A DNA stretch of 64,000 nucleotides from Sipunculus nudus (taxonomy: Eukaryota; Annelida; Sipuncula; Golfingiida; Sipunculidae). Every line of letters starts with the position of its first letter. The first letter of the stretch is position 1. The position numbers were made by a program, and so were the translations under genes. The notes under the pieces are model-generated. The model was given only the letters and a program-made list of their open reading frames with translations. It searched no databases and had not been told where the DNA came from. Of this stretch, positions 62,186 through 64,000 are shown piece after piece. The stretch lies in NCBI GenBank assembly GCA_026874595.1, contig CM049322.1, positions 37,693,340 through 37,757,339 on the forward strand, written 5' to 3'.

Positions 62186-63563
62186 GAAGCAAATATACAG
62201 TATTAAAGTTATATATGTTTGTTATATACATATATATGAATGACCTGGAGACCTACAGTTGTCAAGGGGAGCTAATTATTCCGTTACACCTGCATGGAAA
62301 AGCGTCATCGCCTGCCGTCTGGTCTCTTAAGTGCATGAATTCATACCTGGTAGATTCATAGACGTATACATTAATACATAGTCGAGAGCAACCTGTGTTA
62401 TAGTGCGTGCAAATATGGTAGGCAGTACCTAGGACCCAAATGGTGCATTGAAGCAAGTTAGAGTCTGCGATCCCGGGTTCAGTTACATGTGGTATTCAAA
62501 GAAACATACTGCATGATCACGCGCGGTGTTGTACCAATGCGAAGGCAAGTGTCGTCTGCGTAAACTAATTCAAGGTGGTTCCGAGAAGGCGGTTTTGCCC
62601 AACTTAGTACGTTTATCTAATATCGTGTACGCTGTAAATAAAAGCGGATTAATATTCGGATGTGTGTCCAGTGCATAGCTGCTTGCTTACCAGGGTTTGA
62701 GGATATATCTAGCTGTGACGTTATTGACAATTATTTCAAAGCGAATTTCTAATGATTTAAGCGAAATAAGTCGCTACCTGGAAAGGACCATATATGTCTA
62801 CGTCAGACCAACTGCATTTGTGTGCATTGGGAAGCTACGAACTTAATGAAAAGACAGGTTCAACTTCAGCCATGCAAACTATATAAATTTCGGTGAAAAG
62901 AGGGTACATTTGAAAGATACAAATATAGCATATGTCTATGTTATATACAGGACGCGTTTTCTGACAGCCGTGTTGACAGACCGTGTCCTAGGCACTTTCA
63001 AGTCACGTGTGTTAACTGGACCGGACTATACTCAGGAATAGCGAGGAGCTATATGGGTGTGCGTGTTGGGAAGGTAGGTGATTTAATTAAACCCACATAT
63101 AAGGTTAAACAGTTGTGCAAATATGGTTTACGTGCTTACAAAAGACGAACTGGGTATTGTTAAGCGGGCGATATAGAAAGTCGCGTTGCTCGATCTTCCC
63201 TTTTTTCATAATATCAACTCTTTGATGCGCGTGCCCAATAACTCCGTGCCAGAAAATTCCTAGCTGGTTTATCTGATCTCTTCCGCTATATATCCTTTTC
63301 ATTTTTGATTTTGCAAATTGTCCACTACGTAATTCAGGAGCAATCTTGCCCCATAACATAATTAATGACACATTTTATAACGAGTGTTATTTTTATTTCC
63401 ATGGTCGACTTAATTGTACATTACATTAAACAAACATATTTCAGCATAACGTAATAAAATATATTCCACCTGGACATGCAGCTTTCAGGGCATTTGCATT
63501 TACTTGATTTTTGAATTGATATCCGTTTGATAATATTTAATATTTAATATTGGTAATATGTAG

Positions 63564-63607
<44 letters not shown>

Positions 63608-63786
63608 GACACACACACATATTCACTGAATATATAGTTATATTCATTTATATACTTTTCTGTATGTGAATATATATATAATCATATGTATGTATACTAT
63701 ATAAACATATATATATTATTTTTAGTATATATATATTTGACATATTTATATATATATATATTTGACATATGTATATATATATATTT

Positions 63787-63822
<36 letters not shown>

Positions 63823-64000
63823 ATAAAAACCGAAAGAGAGTACGTGTATACATATGTGTGTACTCATGGGGAGGAGGGTAGGGTGTAGACCTACTGCTGG
63901 TATATCGTTACTAGTTAGTGTAGAATATTTCATGATGTAGCGTAGAACCCTGTGTTTACACCTGCAAAAACATGTATAGTATTAAGTGCCCAGAAATCCA
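59566..64000. other. AT-rich tail of the window, microsatellites, no supported gene
   Basis: (CATA)n lies at about 59578-59610. (TA)n runs lie at about 61051-61122, 61712-61753, 62105-62170, 63568-63603 and 63750-63818. Phrases like AAAGTGGTCGTAATTTTGGG and GTGGTCGCAAGGCGGGGTT at 61836-61955 recall 59400-59520 and 57715-57760, suggesting another small dispersed repeat. An 88-codon minus-strand frame at 63105-63371 has no recognisable domain and is not called. Confidence 0.6.

Noticed and set aside
63105-63371. 88-codon minus-strand frame
   Set aside because: No recognisable domain, a non-ATG start and only a weak donor-like site; could be chance.
60939-63933. Frames encoding Ile-Tyr repeats
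   Set aside because: They are translations of (TA)n microsatellites, not proteins.

Overview
The window looks like invertebrate animal DNA: AT-rich and intron-dominated, with three Tx1/L1-like LINEs, long (TA)n and G/C homopolymer tracts, and a dense family of interspersed repeats built from TGACCT-type hexamers and GGACGGACGG-rich tails. These repeats and the LINE types suit a marine lophotrochozoan, perhaps a bivalve or other mollusc. That placement is inference, because no diagnostic host gene is complete here.

The main host gene is on the minus strand and is split into small exons that leave only short open frames. Read 5' to 3' on that strand, exons at 24353-24484 and 22293-22428 together encode an N-terminal CARD (death-fold) domain. 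A 51-bp linker exon lies at 5594-5644. An exon at 2952-3104 encodes a complete C3HC4-type RING finger. Splice sites are good and all phases agree (0, 1, 1, 1), so the parts form a plausible CARD-linker-RING protein spread over about 21.5 kb. Its 16.6-kb intron is filled by a 2.4-kb repeat that is itself split by a LINE, a second LINE, and diverged repeat fragments. The 3' end is not settled.

Mobile DNA dominates 1-38 kb. LINE-1 (9026-14647, minus) has ORF1, ORF2 with one frameshift, a poly(A) tail and a 13-bp target duplication, and is nested in a repeat called family A here. LINE-2 (16175-20630, plus) is 5'-truncated with a 14-bp target duplication. LINE-3 (ORF1 remnant 25576-26340; ORF2 remnants 29259-30489 and 32941-34083) has lost its reverse transcriptase core and is split by a 2.45-kb family A copy. 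Family A and related repeats share a 5' end with a TGACCCATGGGTCA palindrome and a 3' end with a GGACGG-rich tract followed by CAGCTGAGCTAAAA. A 150-bp derivative at 3144-3293 carries both ends. A nine-unit satellite of about 285 bp fills 35170-37660.

The right half (about 42.8-59.6 kb) is an ancient tandem segmental duplication. Blocks at 42.85-52.5 kb recur in the same order at 53.58-59.56 kb, with copy-specific insertions: a 3.2-kb repeat block and an 0.8-kb polypurine tract in the left copy, and a 0.7-kb block in the right copy. No protein-coding gene could be supported there. The last 4 kb is AT-rich with (TA)n microsatellites and no recognisable gene.
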